Below the pieces are notes generated by a model. That model saw only the letters and a program-made list of their open reading frames with translations, had not been told where the DNA came from and did no database searches. From positions 327,282 through 391,281 of the forward strand of contig JAJXYY010000041.1 of NCBI GenBank assembly GCA_021780315.1: a stretch of 64,000 nucleotides of DNA, written 5' to 3'. Of the stretch, positions 1-8,482 are shown piece by piece (the first letter of the stretch is position 1; every line of letters begins with the position of its first letter). Source of the stretch: Acidobacteriota bacterium. GTDB lineage: Bacteria > Acidobacteriota > Terriglobia > Terriglobales > Acidobacteriaceae. The position numbers and the translations under genes were made by a program.

Positions 1-49
1 CATTTTAAAGTGTTTATCATTAGTGTTGGAATTTAGCGGAGGAAGTCGA

Positions 50-1723
50 ATGGTTTATCGCCCGTTTCGTAATGTTGGCATGTCTGTCTTGGCTGCATGT
101 GCAGTCAGCCTTGGAGTCACGAGTCTAGGTGCACAGACGGCACCGGGAGCGGCTGCTCCTGCAGTGTCGAATCCGTCTCGTGTGGACGTATTCACCGGTT
201 ACTCTTACTTTGGTGCGCATGGCCAGTTGAAGCCTGCGGGCATCAATTATTCGTCGATCGACGAAGGCGCGATTGGTAGCGGCGCGTACTACTTTAGCAA
301 GTACATCGGCGCTGAAGGCATCTTCACCGCGCATCCGGATGGCAAGAACGACGGATTGTACACGGTTGGCGTTGGACCTATCTTCCGTGCACCGATGCAG
401 AACTTTACGGTATTTGCCCATGGGTTGGTTGGCGGCGGTCGCCTTGGCGGACCGAACAGCGAAGGCCCGATCGTGTATCACAACCCGTACCAGTGGGGCC
501 CGGCGTTGACTGCTGGCGGTGGTATGGATTACGCGTTGCCATTTCTGAACAACCGCTTCTCGCTGCGTTTGTTTGAGGCTGATTATCGTTACATTCACGA
601 GAGCTATGGTCCTTACACGGCACCTTCGACTCCTGGTCAAGTGGGTGGACGTGCAAACCTTAGCGGTGCAGAGTTGAGCACGGGTATCGTGACGCACTTC
701 GGCAATGTACTGCCTCCTCCGCCGGTAACTTACTCCTGCGCGGTTGCTCCTGCGACGGTGTATCCGGGTGACCCGATCACGGTGACGGGCACGGCGGTGA
801 ACCTGAACCCCAAGAAGACGGCGACCTACAACTGGACGACGGATGGCGGCGTGATTTCGGGTACTTCGAGCACAGCGAACATCGACACGAAGAATGCTGC
901 ACCTGGCACCTATACGGCCAAGGGTCATGTATCCGAGGGAACGAAGCCTGGCCAAATGGCAGACTGCTCGGGGACGTACACGGTGAAGCCGTTTGATCCT
1001 CCGACGGTTTCCTGCGCAGCGAATCCTTCGACGCTGAATCCGGGTGATTCTGCCACGATCACTGCGACTGGTGTCAGCCCGCAGAACCGTCCTTTGACCT
1101 ACAGCTACAGCTCTACGGCTGGTGCTGTGACGGGTAGCGGATCGACTGCGACCCTGTCTACCGCTGGTGCTGCACCGGGAACGATTACTGTGACCTGCAA
1201 CGTGGTTGACGACAAGGGACAGACGTCCTCTGCTCCGACGACACTGACGTTGAATGCGCCTCCTCCGCCTCCTGCTCCGAAGACGTCCAGCCTGTGCTCG
1301 GTGAGCTTTGATCGTGACAAGAAGCGTCCTGCGCGCGTCGACAATGAAGGCAAGGCCTGCTTGGATGATATTTCGCTGAATCTGCAGCGCTCGTCCGACG
1401 CCAAGCTGGCTGTGGTTGGCAATGCCGACGCGAAGGAGAAGGAAGTGAAGAAGGGCCACAAGGCGACCAAGGTTAAGAACCTGGCTGCTGAGCGTGCCGT
1501 CAACACGAAGGACTATCTGGTAACGGAGAAGGGCATCGATGCTTCGCGCGTCTCTGTCTACACCGGTGCTGCGGATGCGAAGTCGGTAACGACGACGCTG
1601 GTTCCTGCTGGTGCCACGCTGGATAGCAGCTCTCTGACCCCGGTTGATGAAACTGCCGTCAAAGCTGTTCCTCGCAAGCCAGTTGCCAAGAAGCACAGCA
1701 AAAAGGCAGCAATGAAGATGTAG
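50..1723 (+). CDS. OmpA-like outer-membrane protein with Ig-like repeats
   Basis: The 557-residue product is probably an outer-membrane protein that anchors the envelope to peptidoglycan. It has a Sec signal peptide (first ~29 residues, ending near LGAQ), a beta-rich N-terminal region to about residue 230 that resembles a small beta-barrel, two Ig-like repeats (~225-405) that each begin with a paired Cys and a PGD turn, a proline-rich linker, and a C-terminal OmpA-like domain (~415-515). The tail is rich in Lys and Ala. The ATG at 50 is chosen over an upstream GTG at 23 because a strong GCGGAGGA ribosome site lies just before it and the signal peptide starts there. A hairpin terminator follows. 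The Ig-repeat plus OmpA arrangement is common in Acidobacteria, from general knowledge; the exact role is unknown. Confidence 0.8.
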   Translation: MVYRPFRNVGMSVLAACAVSLGVTSLGAQTAPGAAAPAVSNPSRVDVFTGYSYFGAHGQLKPAGINYSSIDEGAIGSGAYYFSKYIGAEGIFTAHPDGKNDGLYTVGVGPIFRAPMQNFTVFAHGLVGGGRLGGPNSEGPIVYHNPYQWGPALTAGGGMDYALPFLNNRFSLRLFEADYRYIHESYGPYTAPSTPGQVGGRANLSGAELSTGIVTHFGNVLPPPPVTYSCAVAPATVYPGDPITVTGTAVNLNPKKTATYNWTTDGGVISGTSSTANIDTKNAAPGTYTAKGHVSEGTKPGQMADCSGTYTVKPFDPPTVSCAANPSTLNPGDSATITATGVSPQNRPLTYSYSSTAGAVTGSGSTATLSTAGAAPGTITVTCNVVDDKGQTSSAPTTLTLNAPPPPPAPKTSSLCSVSFDRDKKRPARVDNEGKACLDDISLNLQRSSDAKLAVVGNADAKEKEVKKGHKATKVKNLAAERAVNTKDYLVTEKGIDASRVSVYTGAADAKSVTTTLVPAGATLDSSSLTPVDETAVKAVPRKPVAKKHSKKAAMKM

Positions 1724-1747
1724 TTGAATACAGTAGGGCAATGCAGA

Positions 1748-1783
1748 GGCTGGCTGGGTTGGTTCCCAGTCAGCCTTTGTGTT
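1748..1783 (+). terminator. Hairpin terminator after the OmpA-like gene
   Basis: An 11-bp stem (GGCTGGCTGGG paired with CCCAGTCAGCC, one G-U pair) with a 6-nt loop lies 24 nt after the stop codon and is followed by a short T-containing run (TTTGTGTT). The U-run is weak, so termination may be partial. Confidence 0.6.
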
Positions 1784-1847
1784 GAGTGGCAGGAGATGAA
1801 TTGGTTCGGAAACTGAATTCAATCGATGGAATAACTGGACGGGTACG

Positions 1848-3962
1848 TTGAAGCGAAAGTATAGAGTTCGGGTGGCGCTGCTGGTTTTGTTCGTGGGACT
1901 GTCGTTCGGCGTGGGGCGAGCGATTACGTGGTTGCCGTTTGGGCCTGATGGTGGAGATGCACGTTCGCTGACGGCCGATCCGCACGACCATACGCACCTC
2001 TATTTGGGGACGGCGAATGGCTGGGTATACGAGTCGCGGAATAGCGGTAAGGAGTGGCAGCGGCTGGCGCGCGTGGGCAAACGCGATGATCTAGTGTTGG
2101 ACAATATCGTGGTGGATGCGGATGATTCGAAACATTTGCTGGTGGGTGCGTGGGTGCTGGGCAGCGCGGATGGCGGACTTTATGTGAGCCATGATGGGGG
2201 ATTGACCTGGAGCAGCAATGCGGGCATGCGGGGCGAGTCGATCCGGTCGCTGGCGATGTCTACGGCTGAGCCGAAGGTGCTGGTGGCTGGCACGCTGAAG
2301 GGCGTATACCGGTCCGAGGATCGAGGGGTGAGTTGGAAGCTGATCAGTCCTGCAGGAAGCCGCGAGTTGCACGAGGTAGAGTCGATTGCCATTGATCCGA
2401 CGGATTCGAAGATTATCTATGCAGGGACCTGGCATCTGCCGTGGAAGACATCGGACGGTGGGGCACATTGGCAGAACATCAAGCAGGGAGTGATCGATGA
2501 CTCGGATGTGTTCTCGATTATTGTGGATCCGAAGCAGCCGAAGGTGGTGTTTGCCAGTGCTTGCTCAGGAATTTACAAGAGCGAGGATGCGGGCGAGAAG
2601 TTTCAGAAGGTTCAGGGGATACCTTCGACGGCTCGGCGAACGCGGGTGTTGATGCAGGACCCGGGGCATCTGGACACTGTTTATGCGGGCACGACTGAGG
2701 GGTTGTTTCGGTCGGATGATGCCGGCAAGTCGTGGGTGCGAACGACGGGGCCTGAGTTGATTGTGAATGATGTCTATGTCGATCCAACCGATTCAAACCG
2801 GGTGCTGATTGCAACGGACAGGGGCGGCGTGATGGCGAGCCGTGACCGGGGAAACTCATTTGATCCTGCGAACCACGGATTTTCTGCGCGTCAGATCACG
2901 TCGTTTGTAGCGGACGCACAGCGACCATCGAATGTGTATGTGGGGGTGGTGAACGACAAGGAGTGGGGGGGAGTTTTTGCAAGCGATAATGGTGGACTAA
3001 GCTGGGAGCAAAAGAGTTCGGGGTTGGGTGGGCGGGATGTGTTCAGCCTGGGGCAGGCTTCGGATGGAACGATTATTGCTGGGACGGCGCATGGGATCTA
3101 TCGATTGACGGGTGCGGTGTGGAATCGGGTTGGGAGCAAGGCGGGCGGGGAGGCTGATCCTGTTGTCGGGACTGGCCGGAGCGACGGGAAGGAAGCGGAG
3201 GCTGCGGGTTCTGTATCTACAGCGGATGGGCTTCCGGCTGCTGCGGTGAAGAAGAGTGCGACTGCCGGAAAGCATCGTGCTGCTGGAAGGGCACCGAAGC
3301 TGGTTACAGTTGCGCAGAAGCGGAGTGCGAAAAGTAGCGATGGCCTGGTGTTGACGGACTTTGATGGGAGTGTGTCTGCACTGGCACAGGCTGGCGATAC
3401 GGTGTATGCAGCGACCTCCGGGGGACTGTTGGAGAGTGGGACAGCGGGTGAAAGCTGGAAGCAGGTAAGCAGCCTGAAGGAGCGGGACCTGGTGTTTGTC
3501 GCGGCTGCACGGGGGATGCTGGTTGCGGGTGGTCTGCATGTGGTGGTGGAGTCTGTGGATCGGGGCAAGACGTGGTCTGTGGTGACGTTGCCGGCGACGG
3601 TGACGCAGGTTACGGCGGTAGCTGCGGACGGAGTTGGCGGGGTGTGGGTTGGTGGCCGGGAGGGGGTTTTTGTAAGCCTCGACAAGGGCGCGACGTGGGA
3701 TACTGTGCGGAATGTTTCGATCCGCGATGTGAATGCGCTGTACTACGATGCGGCTTCGGAACGGCTGATGATTACGACGGGCGAGACCAGCACGATGGCA
3801 TATGCGGTGCATGTGCCGGACCGGTCAGTGAAGTTCTGGGATACGGGCTGGAAGCTTCGGTTTGTACGTCCTGTGGGAGACCATCTGGTTGCGGCAACTT
3901 TATTTGATGGGGTCGTGGTTCAGCCGCAGATGATTGACTCCAAGTTGATTGCGCAACACTGA
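1848..3962 (+). CDS. Secreted Asp-box (BNR/sortilin-like) beta-propeller protein
   Basis: The 704-residue product starts at TTG and carries a hydrophobic N-terminal signal segment. About eleven Asp-box motifs of the S-x-D-x-G-x-x-W type are spaced along it (for example SHDGGLTWSS, SDDAGKSWVR, SVDRGKTWSV), which predicts one or two multi-bladed propellers like those of sialidases, Vps10 and YCF48 proteins. A basic Ala/Lys-rich stretch (~residues 440-495) separates a large N-terminal propeller from a smaller C-terminal one. No sialidase catalytic signature (FRIP motif) is visible, so an enzyme role is not supported. It is probably an envelope or secreted scaffold of unknown function. Confidence 0.75.
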   Translation: MKRKYRVRVALLVLFVGLSFGVGRAITWLPFGPDGGDARSLTADPHDHTHLYLGTANGWVYESRNSGKEWQRLARVGKRDDLVLDNIVVDADDSKHLLVGAWVLGSADGGLYVSHDGGLTWSSNAGMRGESIRSLAMSTAEPKVLVAGTLKGVYRSEDRGVSWKLISPAGSRELHEVESIAIDPTDSKIIYAGTWHLPWKTSDGGAHWQNIKQGVIDDSDVFSIIVDPKQPKVVFASACSGIYKSEDAGEKFQKVQGIPSTARRTRVLMQDPGHLDTVYAGTTEGLFRSDDAGKSWVRTTGPELIVNDVYVDPTDSNRVLIATDRGGVMASRDRGNSFDPANHGFSARQITSFVADAQRPSNVYVGVVNDKEWGGVFASDNGGLSWEQKSSGLGGRDVFSLGQASDGTIIAGTAHGIYRLTGAVWNRVGSKAGGEADPVVGTGRSDGKEAEAAGSVSTADGLPAAAVKKSATAGKHRAAGRAPKLVTVAQKRSAKSSDGLVLTDFDGSVSALAQAGDTVYAATSGGLLESGTAGESWKQVSSLKERDLVFVAAARGMLVAGGLHVVVESVDRGKTWSVVTLPATVTQVTAVAADGVGGVWVGGREGVFVSLDKGATWDTVRNVSIRDVNALYYDAASERLMITTGETSTMAYAVHVPDRSVKFWDTGWKLRFVRPVGDHLVAATLFDGVVVQPQMIDSKLIAQH

Positions 3963-4000
3963 GACTTTTTGTGAGCGGAGGGGAGGAATAGAATCAAGGT

Positions 4001-5152
4001 ATGAGCTTGCCTAACGTGAACAATCGCCCGCGACACTCCTTCCAGACCGACGATAAAGCCCTGCTGCCGATTGCAGAGAAGGTACAGTCGGGGGTACGGC
4101 TGGACTATGACGATGGCGTGTCGCTGTATCGAAGTGGAGACATTCTGGCGGTGGGCTGGCTGGCGAACATGGTGCGCGAGAAGTTGCATGGCGACACGGC
4201 TTACTTCAATGTGAATCGGCACATCAATCCGACGAACGTGTGTGTTGCGTCGTGCCGGTTGTGCGCGTTTGGGCGGAAGAAGGGGGATGCCGGGACGTAC
4301 ACGATGGCGTTGGAAGAGGCTTGGGAGACGGCAGCGACAGGGTACACGGAGGCAGTGACGGAGTTTCATATTGTGGGGGGGCTGCATCCCGATCTTCCGT
4401 TTGAATACTTTATGGATATGGTGCGCGGGCTGAAGGAGCGTTTTCCGAAGGTTCATATCAAGGCGTTCACCATGGTGGAGGTGGCGTTTCTGGCCAAGCG
4501 CGGGAAGATGACGATTGCGGAGACGCTGCAGCAGATGAAGGATGCGGGTGTCGATTCGCTTCCTGGAGGTGGTGCGGAGATCTTTGCGGATCGGGTGCGG
4601 CATATTATCTGCGATCACAAGATTGATGGGAGCGAGTGGCTGGATACGGCTCGTATGGCTCACCAGATGGGGCTGCGGTCGAATGCGACGATGTTGTATG
4701 GGCATGTGGAGAACGAAGAAGACCGCGTAGACCACATGTTGAAGCTGCGTGCCGTTCAGGATGAGACGGGTGGATTTCAGACATTTATTCCGTTGGCGTT
4801 CCATCCGGAGAATACGGCGCTGGGACACATTCCGCGGACGACTGGGATGCTGGATATGCGTCAGATAGCGGTGGGGCGGTTGATGCTGGATAACTTTCCG
4901 CACATCAAGAGCTACTGGCAGATGGTTTCGCCGAAGATGGCTCAGATCTCGTTGCGGTTTGGCGCAGACGACATTGACGGGACCGTGATTGAAGAGAAGA
5001 TTTATCACGATGCTGGTGCGACGACTCCGCAGGGAATGCGACGAGCGGATCTGGTGCGTTTGATTACCGAGGCGGGACGTGTGCCGTTTGAGCGTGACAC
5101 CATGTACCGGGCGGTGACGCGGAGTGAAGACAGCTTTACGGTTGCTGTTTAG
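4001..5152 (+). CDS. mqnE: Aminofutalosine synthase (radical SAM)
   Basis: The 383-residue protein matches MqnE, which joins 3-[(1-carboxyvinyl)oxy]benzoate to a SAM-derived adenosyl radical in the futalosine route to menaquinone. The radical-SAM cluster motif CVASCRLC (CxxxCxxC) follows the typical NPTNVC lead-in. The segment HIVGGLHPDLPFEYF, the downstream VHIKAFT and a DSLPGGGAEIF block are family hallmarks and distinguish it from the cyclase MqnC. Length is normal. It stands alone here: no other mqn gene is in the window. It implies menaquinone-based respiration by the futalosine pathway. Confidence 0.9.
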   Translation: MSLPNVNNRPRHSFQTDDKALLPIAEKVQSGVRLDYDDGVSLYRSGDILAVGWLANMVREKLHGDTAYFNVNRHINPTNVCVASCRLCAFGRKKGDAGTYTMALEEAWETAATGYTEAVTEFHIVGGLHPDLPFEYFMDMVRGLKERFPKVHIKAFTMVEVAFLAKRGKMTIAETLQQMKDAGVDSLPGGGAEIFADRVRHIICDHKIDGSEWLDTARMAHQMGLRSNATMLYGHVENEEDRVDHMLKLRAVQDETGGFQTFIPLAFHPENTALGHIPRTTGMLDMRQIAVGRLMLDNFPHIKSYWQMVSPKMAQISLRFGADDIDGTVIEEKIYHDAGATTPQGMRRADLVRLITEAGRVPFERDTMYRAVTRSEDSFTVAV

Positions 5153-5240
5153 ACTGCGGCTGTTTGGTTGGGTTGAAAAGATAGAGCAGGGAAGAACCGG
5201 TTATTCGAAGGGCCTGTGGGTCGTTTGGATCGCCGGTTTT

Positions 5241-6440
5241 TTATTGGTTGGGGGTAGGTGGCGCAGAGGGGTGTTGGGTGATGCGGGGAGAGAGGATGAG
5301 GAGCAGGACGCAGCCTGCAGCCGGGACGATGAGACCGGCACGGAGGTTGTGGCGCTGGGTGGAGATGAGTCCAGTGAGGCTGGGCAGGAGGCCTCCACCG
5401 AGAGCGGCGAGGGCGAAGAAGGGGCCAAGGCGAGGATGGTTTCCGCTGTGGGCGAGGACGAAGGCGAGCAGGATGGGGTAGAGGGGAGCGAGGGTGAAGG
5501 CGGCGAGCGCGGTGAGGGCGATCATGCTGCCGATGGATAGGTAGGCGGCGATGCAGAGGGCGGCCTGGCTGAGGATGAGAAGGCCGAGGCAGAGGCGGAA
5601 GAGAAAGGCCTCGGTGTAGATGGACATAATAGCGGCGACTAGGACTCTGCCGACAAGTTCCGCGACCCAGAAGGTGAGGGCGATGGTGGAGGTGTGGGCG
5701 GTGGGGTTGATGCGTCCGGCGTAGGTGGGGAGCCAGCCGTTGAGGGCGTTTTCTATGCCGACGTAGAGGAAGATGGCGCAGCCGAAGAGGATGAGTTGGG
5801 GGAGTGGGAGAGGGAGCAGTGAAAGCTTGGCGGCTGGCTGGACTGATGAGTTTGTGGTGTGGTGTGGCTGGCTGGCGAAGGGCAAGGTGATGGCGTAGAG
5901 GCCGGTGAGGATGAGGATGGCGGCGGTGATGAGGAAGAAGGCACGGGTGTTGTCTTTGCCGACGGCTTGAACGAGCAGGGGGCAGGAGATTGCTCCTATG
6001 CCCCAAGCTACGTTGAGGTTGGCGAGGAGGCGGGCGCGGGAGGCAGTGAAAGCAGTGCCGACGAGGATGTTGCCAGCGGTGAGTCCGGCGCCGATGCCGA
6101 TGCCGAGGGCGAAGAGGGCGATGTGGGCGAGCGGGTATCCGGTGAAGGCCATGATGCAGCAGCCAATGGCGGAGATGGCCGCTCCGTAGATGATGCTGCC
6201 GCGGAGGTTGTAGGAGGAGATCCATGCTCCGGTGAACTGTCCGGCAAAGCTGGCTGCGAAGAGGGATCCGGCTTGAGCGTCCTGAATGTGCCATTGGGGG
6301 ATGAGGGCCGGGAGCAGCGGGCCGAGCATAACGGTGGCGATGCCAGCGACGACGAAGTAGAGAAAGATGGGAGCGAAAGCCAGGATCGATGGCTCAGGCT
6401 GGAGTACGGGTTGGGTTGGGTTGACGAGGTCCGATGGCAA
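5241..6440 (-). CDS. MFS transporter
   Basis: The 399-residue integral membrane protein has about twelve hydrophobic segments and the loose GAWISSYNLRGS loop typical of the fucose-permease-like branch of the major facilitator superfamily. It probably moves a small sugar or drug across the inner membrane; the substrate cannot be read from sequence. The start shown is a TTG with no clear ribosome site, so the true start may lie further in. It converges with mqnE (88-bp gap) and stands alone. Confidence 0.75.
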   Translation of the reverse strand: MPSDLVNPTQPVLQPEPSILAFAPIFLYFVVAGIATVMLGPLLPALIPQWHIQDAQAGSLFAASFAGQFTGAWISSYNLRGSIIYGAAISAIGCCIMAFTGYPLAHIALFALGIGIGAGLTAGNILVGTAFTASRARLLANLNVAWGIGAISCPLLVQAVGKDNTRAFFLITAAILILTGLYAITLPFASQPHHTTNSSVQPAAKLSLLPLPLPQLILFGCAIFLYVGIENALNGWLPTYAGRINPTAHTSTIALTFWVAELVGRVLVAAIMSIYTEAFLFRLCLGLLILSQAALCIAAYLSIGSMIALTALAAFTLAPLYPILLAFVLAHSGNHPRLGPFFALAALGGGLLPSLTGLISTQRHNLRAGLIVPAAGCVLLLILSPRITQHPSAPPTPNQ

Positions 6441-6619
6441 CGCTTTGATCTACCGTTTCAATTGGGGTGACGCTGTGGCTGGGTTTGAACGACGTGAAAA
6501 GAGACTGGAGAGCGACCGCACCAGAGTACCCGTTGTGGGGAGCAGAAGGAAATGAAGTTTTGAAGTGGACAGGCGGGCTATGCTGGAGTGTGGTGGGGTG
6601 AAGTGTGGATGGAGAAGCA

Positions 6620-7108
6620 ATGGCAGAGTTGGTGCGGATTCGGGAGTGCGTAGCGGCGGATGTCGAGGGGATGTTTCGGCTGGACGAGATTTGCTTTGAT
6701 AGGCGTTTTCGGTTTGACCGGGGTTCGATGCGGGCCTTTGCTATGGCACGAGATGCGGTGAGCCTGATTGCGGAGGATGCCAGTGGTCGGCTGATGGGGC
6801 TGGTGATTGTGCATGTGGAGTGGCGGTTGCAACGTCGTTATGGGTATGTGGTGACGTTGGATGTTGCGCCGGAGTTTCGCCGGTTAGGGGTGGCGGGACA
6901 GTTGATGGACGAGGCAGAGCGACGAGTGGTGCTGGCTGGTGGGACGAGCATGGAGTTACATGTTTTTACGGGCAACGCGGTGGCGGTGGGGCTGTACGAG
7001 GGGCGTGGGTATGTGCGGGTGGGGATGAAGGCGGGATTCTATGGGCAGGGAGTGGATGAACAGGGGCTCGATGCGTGGGTGTATCGCAAGGAGCCCCTGA
7101 TTATGTAG
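6620..7108 (+). CDS. GNAT family N-acetyltransferase
   Basis: The 162-residue protein has the GNAT fold: a central beta4 strand (YVVTLDVAPEFRRLGVAGQL) carrying the acetyl-CoA-binding R-R-x-G-V-A-G loop, and a late GLYEGRGYVRVG segment as in RimI-type enzymes. It could acetylate the N-terminus of a ribosomal protein or a small metabolite; the substrate is open. The ATG at 6620 is preferred to the GTG at 6605 because GGAGAAG sits 5 nt upstream. It converges with murA, with only 9 bp between the stops. Confidence 0.78.
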   Translation: MAELVRIRECVAADVEGMFRLDEICFDRRFRFDRGSMRAFAMARDAVSLIAEDASGRLMGLVIVHVEWRLQRRYGYVVTLDVAPEFRRLGVAGQLMDEAERRVVLAGGTSMELHVFTGNAVAVGLYEGRGYVRVGMKAGFYGQGVDEQGLDAWVYRKEPLIM

Positions 7109-7117
7109 CGGAGGAGG

Positions 7118-8413
7118 TTACTTTTTGCCGAAGACATCGCCCATGCGGCGGATCTGTGCACCTACGCCGCGGAGTTTTTCCTCAAAGTTTTCGTAGCCGC
7201 GATCGAGGTGGTAGACGCGGTCGAGAATGGTTTCACCATCGGCGACGAGTGCGGCGAGGACGAGCGACGCTGAGGCGCGGAGGTCAGAACACATAACGGC
7301 GGCTGACTGCAGGGACGACTTGCCGCGGATGGTGGCGGTACGTCCGGAGATGGTGATGTTTGCGCCCATGCGGTTGAGTTCGCCGACGTGCATGAAGCGA
7401 TTTTCGAAGATGTTTTCGGTGATTGTGGTTGTGCCTTCGGCCTGGGTGGCGAGGGCCATGAACTGGGCCTGCATATCGGTAGGGAAGCCGGGGTATTCTT
7501 CGGTGGAGATGTCAGCTGCTTTGAGCTGGCCACCGCTGCGGACGCGGATGTGGTCGGTGCCGACGTCGATGCGTACGCCGCACTGCTCGAGTTTGGCGAT
7601 GAGTGCGCCGAGGTGTTTGGGTTCGCAGGCATCGACGTTGAGGTCTCCGCCGGTGATGGCTCCCGCGAGGAGGAAGGTGCCGGCCTCGATGCGGTCTGGG
7701 TTGATGCGGTGCCGTGCGCCGTGGAGCCGGGCTACGCCCTGGACGCGGATGGTGGGTGTTCCTGCGCCCTCAATTTTAGCGCCCATGGCTGTGAGGAGAG
7801 CGGCGAGGTCGGTGACTTCGGGCTCGCGGGCGCAGTTCTCGAAGAGGGTTTCACCTTCGGCGAGGGTGGCGGCCATGAGGAGGTCTTCGGTGCCGGTGAC
7901 GGTGATTTTGTCGAAGACAATGTGAGCGCCCTTGAGGCGGCCCTGGCCGTTGCCGGGAGCGCGTGCTTCGAGATAGCCGTGCTCCTGGGTGATGGTTGCG
8001 CCCATGGATTCAAGGCCTTTGATGTGCAGGTCGATTGGGCGGCCACCGATGGCGCAGCCTCCTGGCATGGCGACGCGGGCGATGCCGGTGCGGGCGATGA
8101 GCGGGCCCAGGACGAGAGAGCTGGCACGCATGGTCTTGACGATCTCGTACTTGGCGACGGGATCGGAGAGGACGGCGCACTTGATGTGGGTGCGGTGCTG
8201 GGCTCGGCCGTAGCCGAGTTCGACCTCGGCGCCCATGGAGGTGAGGAGCTTGCGCTCGGTCTCAATGTCGCGGACCTGAGGGATATTTTCGAGGATGACC
8301 TCGTCCTCGGTGAGGATGGCCGCAGCCATGCAGGGGAGCGCGGAGTTCTTGGCTCCGGAGACTTTGATGGTGCCGAGAAGGGGGTTTCCGCCGCGTACTA
8401 CGAACTTGTCCAT
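7118..8413 (-). CDS. murA: UDP-N-acetylglucosamine 1-carboxyvinyltransferase
   Basis: The 431-residue protein is MurA, the first committed enzyme of peptidoglycan synthesis, which transfers enolpyruvate from PEP to UDP-GlcNAc in the cytoplasm. The N-terminal GTIKVSGAKNSALP block and the catalytic loop GGCAIGGRPIDLH are present; the Cys is the residue attacked by fosfomycin. Length is standard. It is the last gene of a minus-strand block with the bifunctional PBP upstream (69-bp gap) and proS before that. Confidence 0.96.
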   Translation of the reverse strand: MDKFVVRGGNPLLGTIKVSGAKNSALPCMAAAILTEDEVILENIPQVRDIETERKLLTSMGAEVELGYGRAQHRTHIKCAVLSDPVAKYEIVKTMRASSLVLGPLIARTGIARVAMPGGCAIGGRPIDLHIKGLESMGATITQEHGYLEARAPGNGQGRLKGAHIVFDKITVTGTEDLLMAATLAEGETLFENCAREPEVTDLAALLTAMGAKIEGAGTPTIRVQGVARLHGARHRINPDRIEAGTFLLAGAITGGDLNVDACEPKHLGALIAKLEQCGVRIDVGTDHIRVRSGGQLKAADISTEEYPGFPTDMQAQFMALATQAEGTTTITENIFENRFMHVGELNRMGANITISGRTATIRGKSSLQSAAVMCSDLRASASLVLAALVADGETILDRVYHLDRGYENFEEKLRGVGAQIRRMGDVFGKK

Positions 8414-8482
8414 GAGTATTAATAGTGTAGCGGGGATGGGGGTGGAAATAGGTGGCTGGGTTGGTACGGCGTGCGTGCCTGG

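Noticed and set aside
125..1822. 565-codon open frame on the minus strand over the OmpA-like gene
   Set aside because: It is rich in Arg, Ser and His, has no domain, and lies opposite a gene with signal peptide and strong ribosome site; it is a shadow frame of GC-rich DNA.
5149..6294. 381-codon minus-strand frame over the MFS gene
   Set aside because: Its product is nearly all His, Pro, Arg and Ser, typical of an out-of-frame reading of the same strand as the real transporter.
7388..8422. 344-codon plus-strand frame opposite murA
   Set aside because: Asp/Gly/Glu-rich low-complexity product; murA is unambiguous on the other strand.
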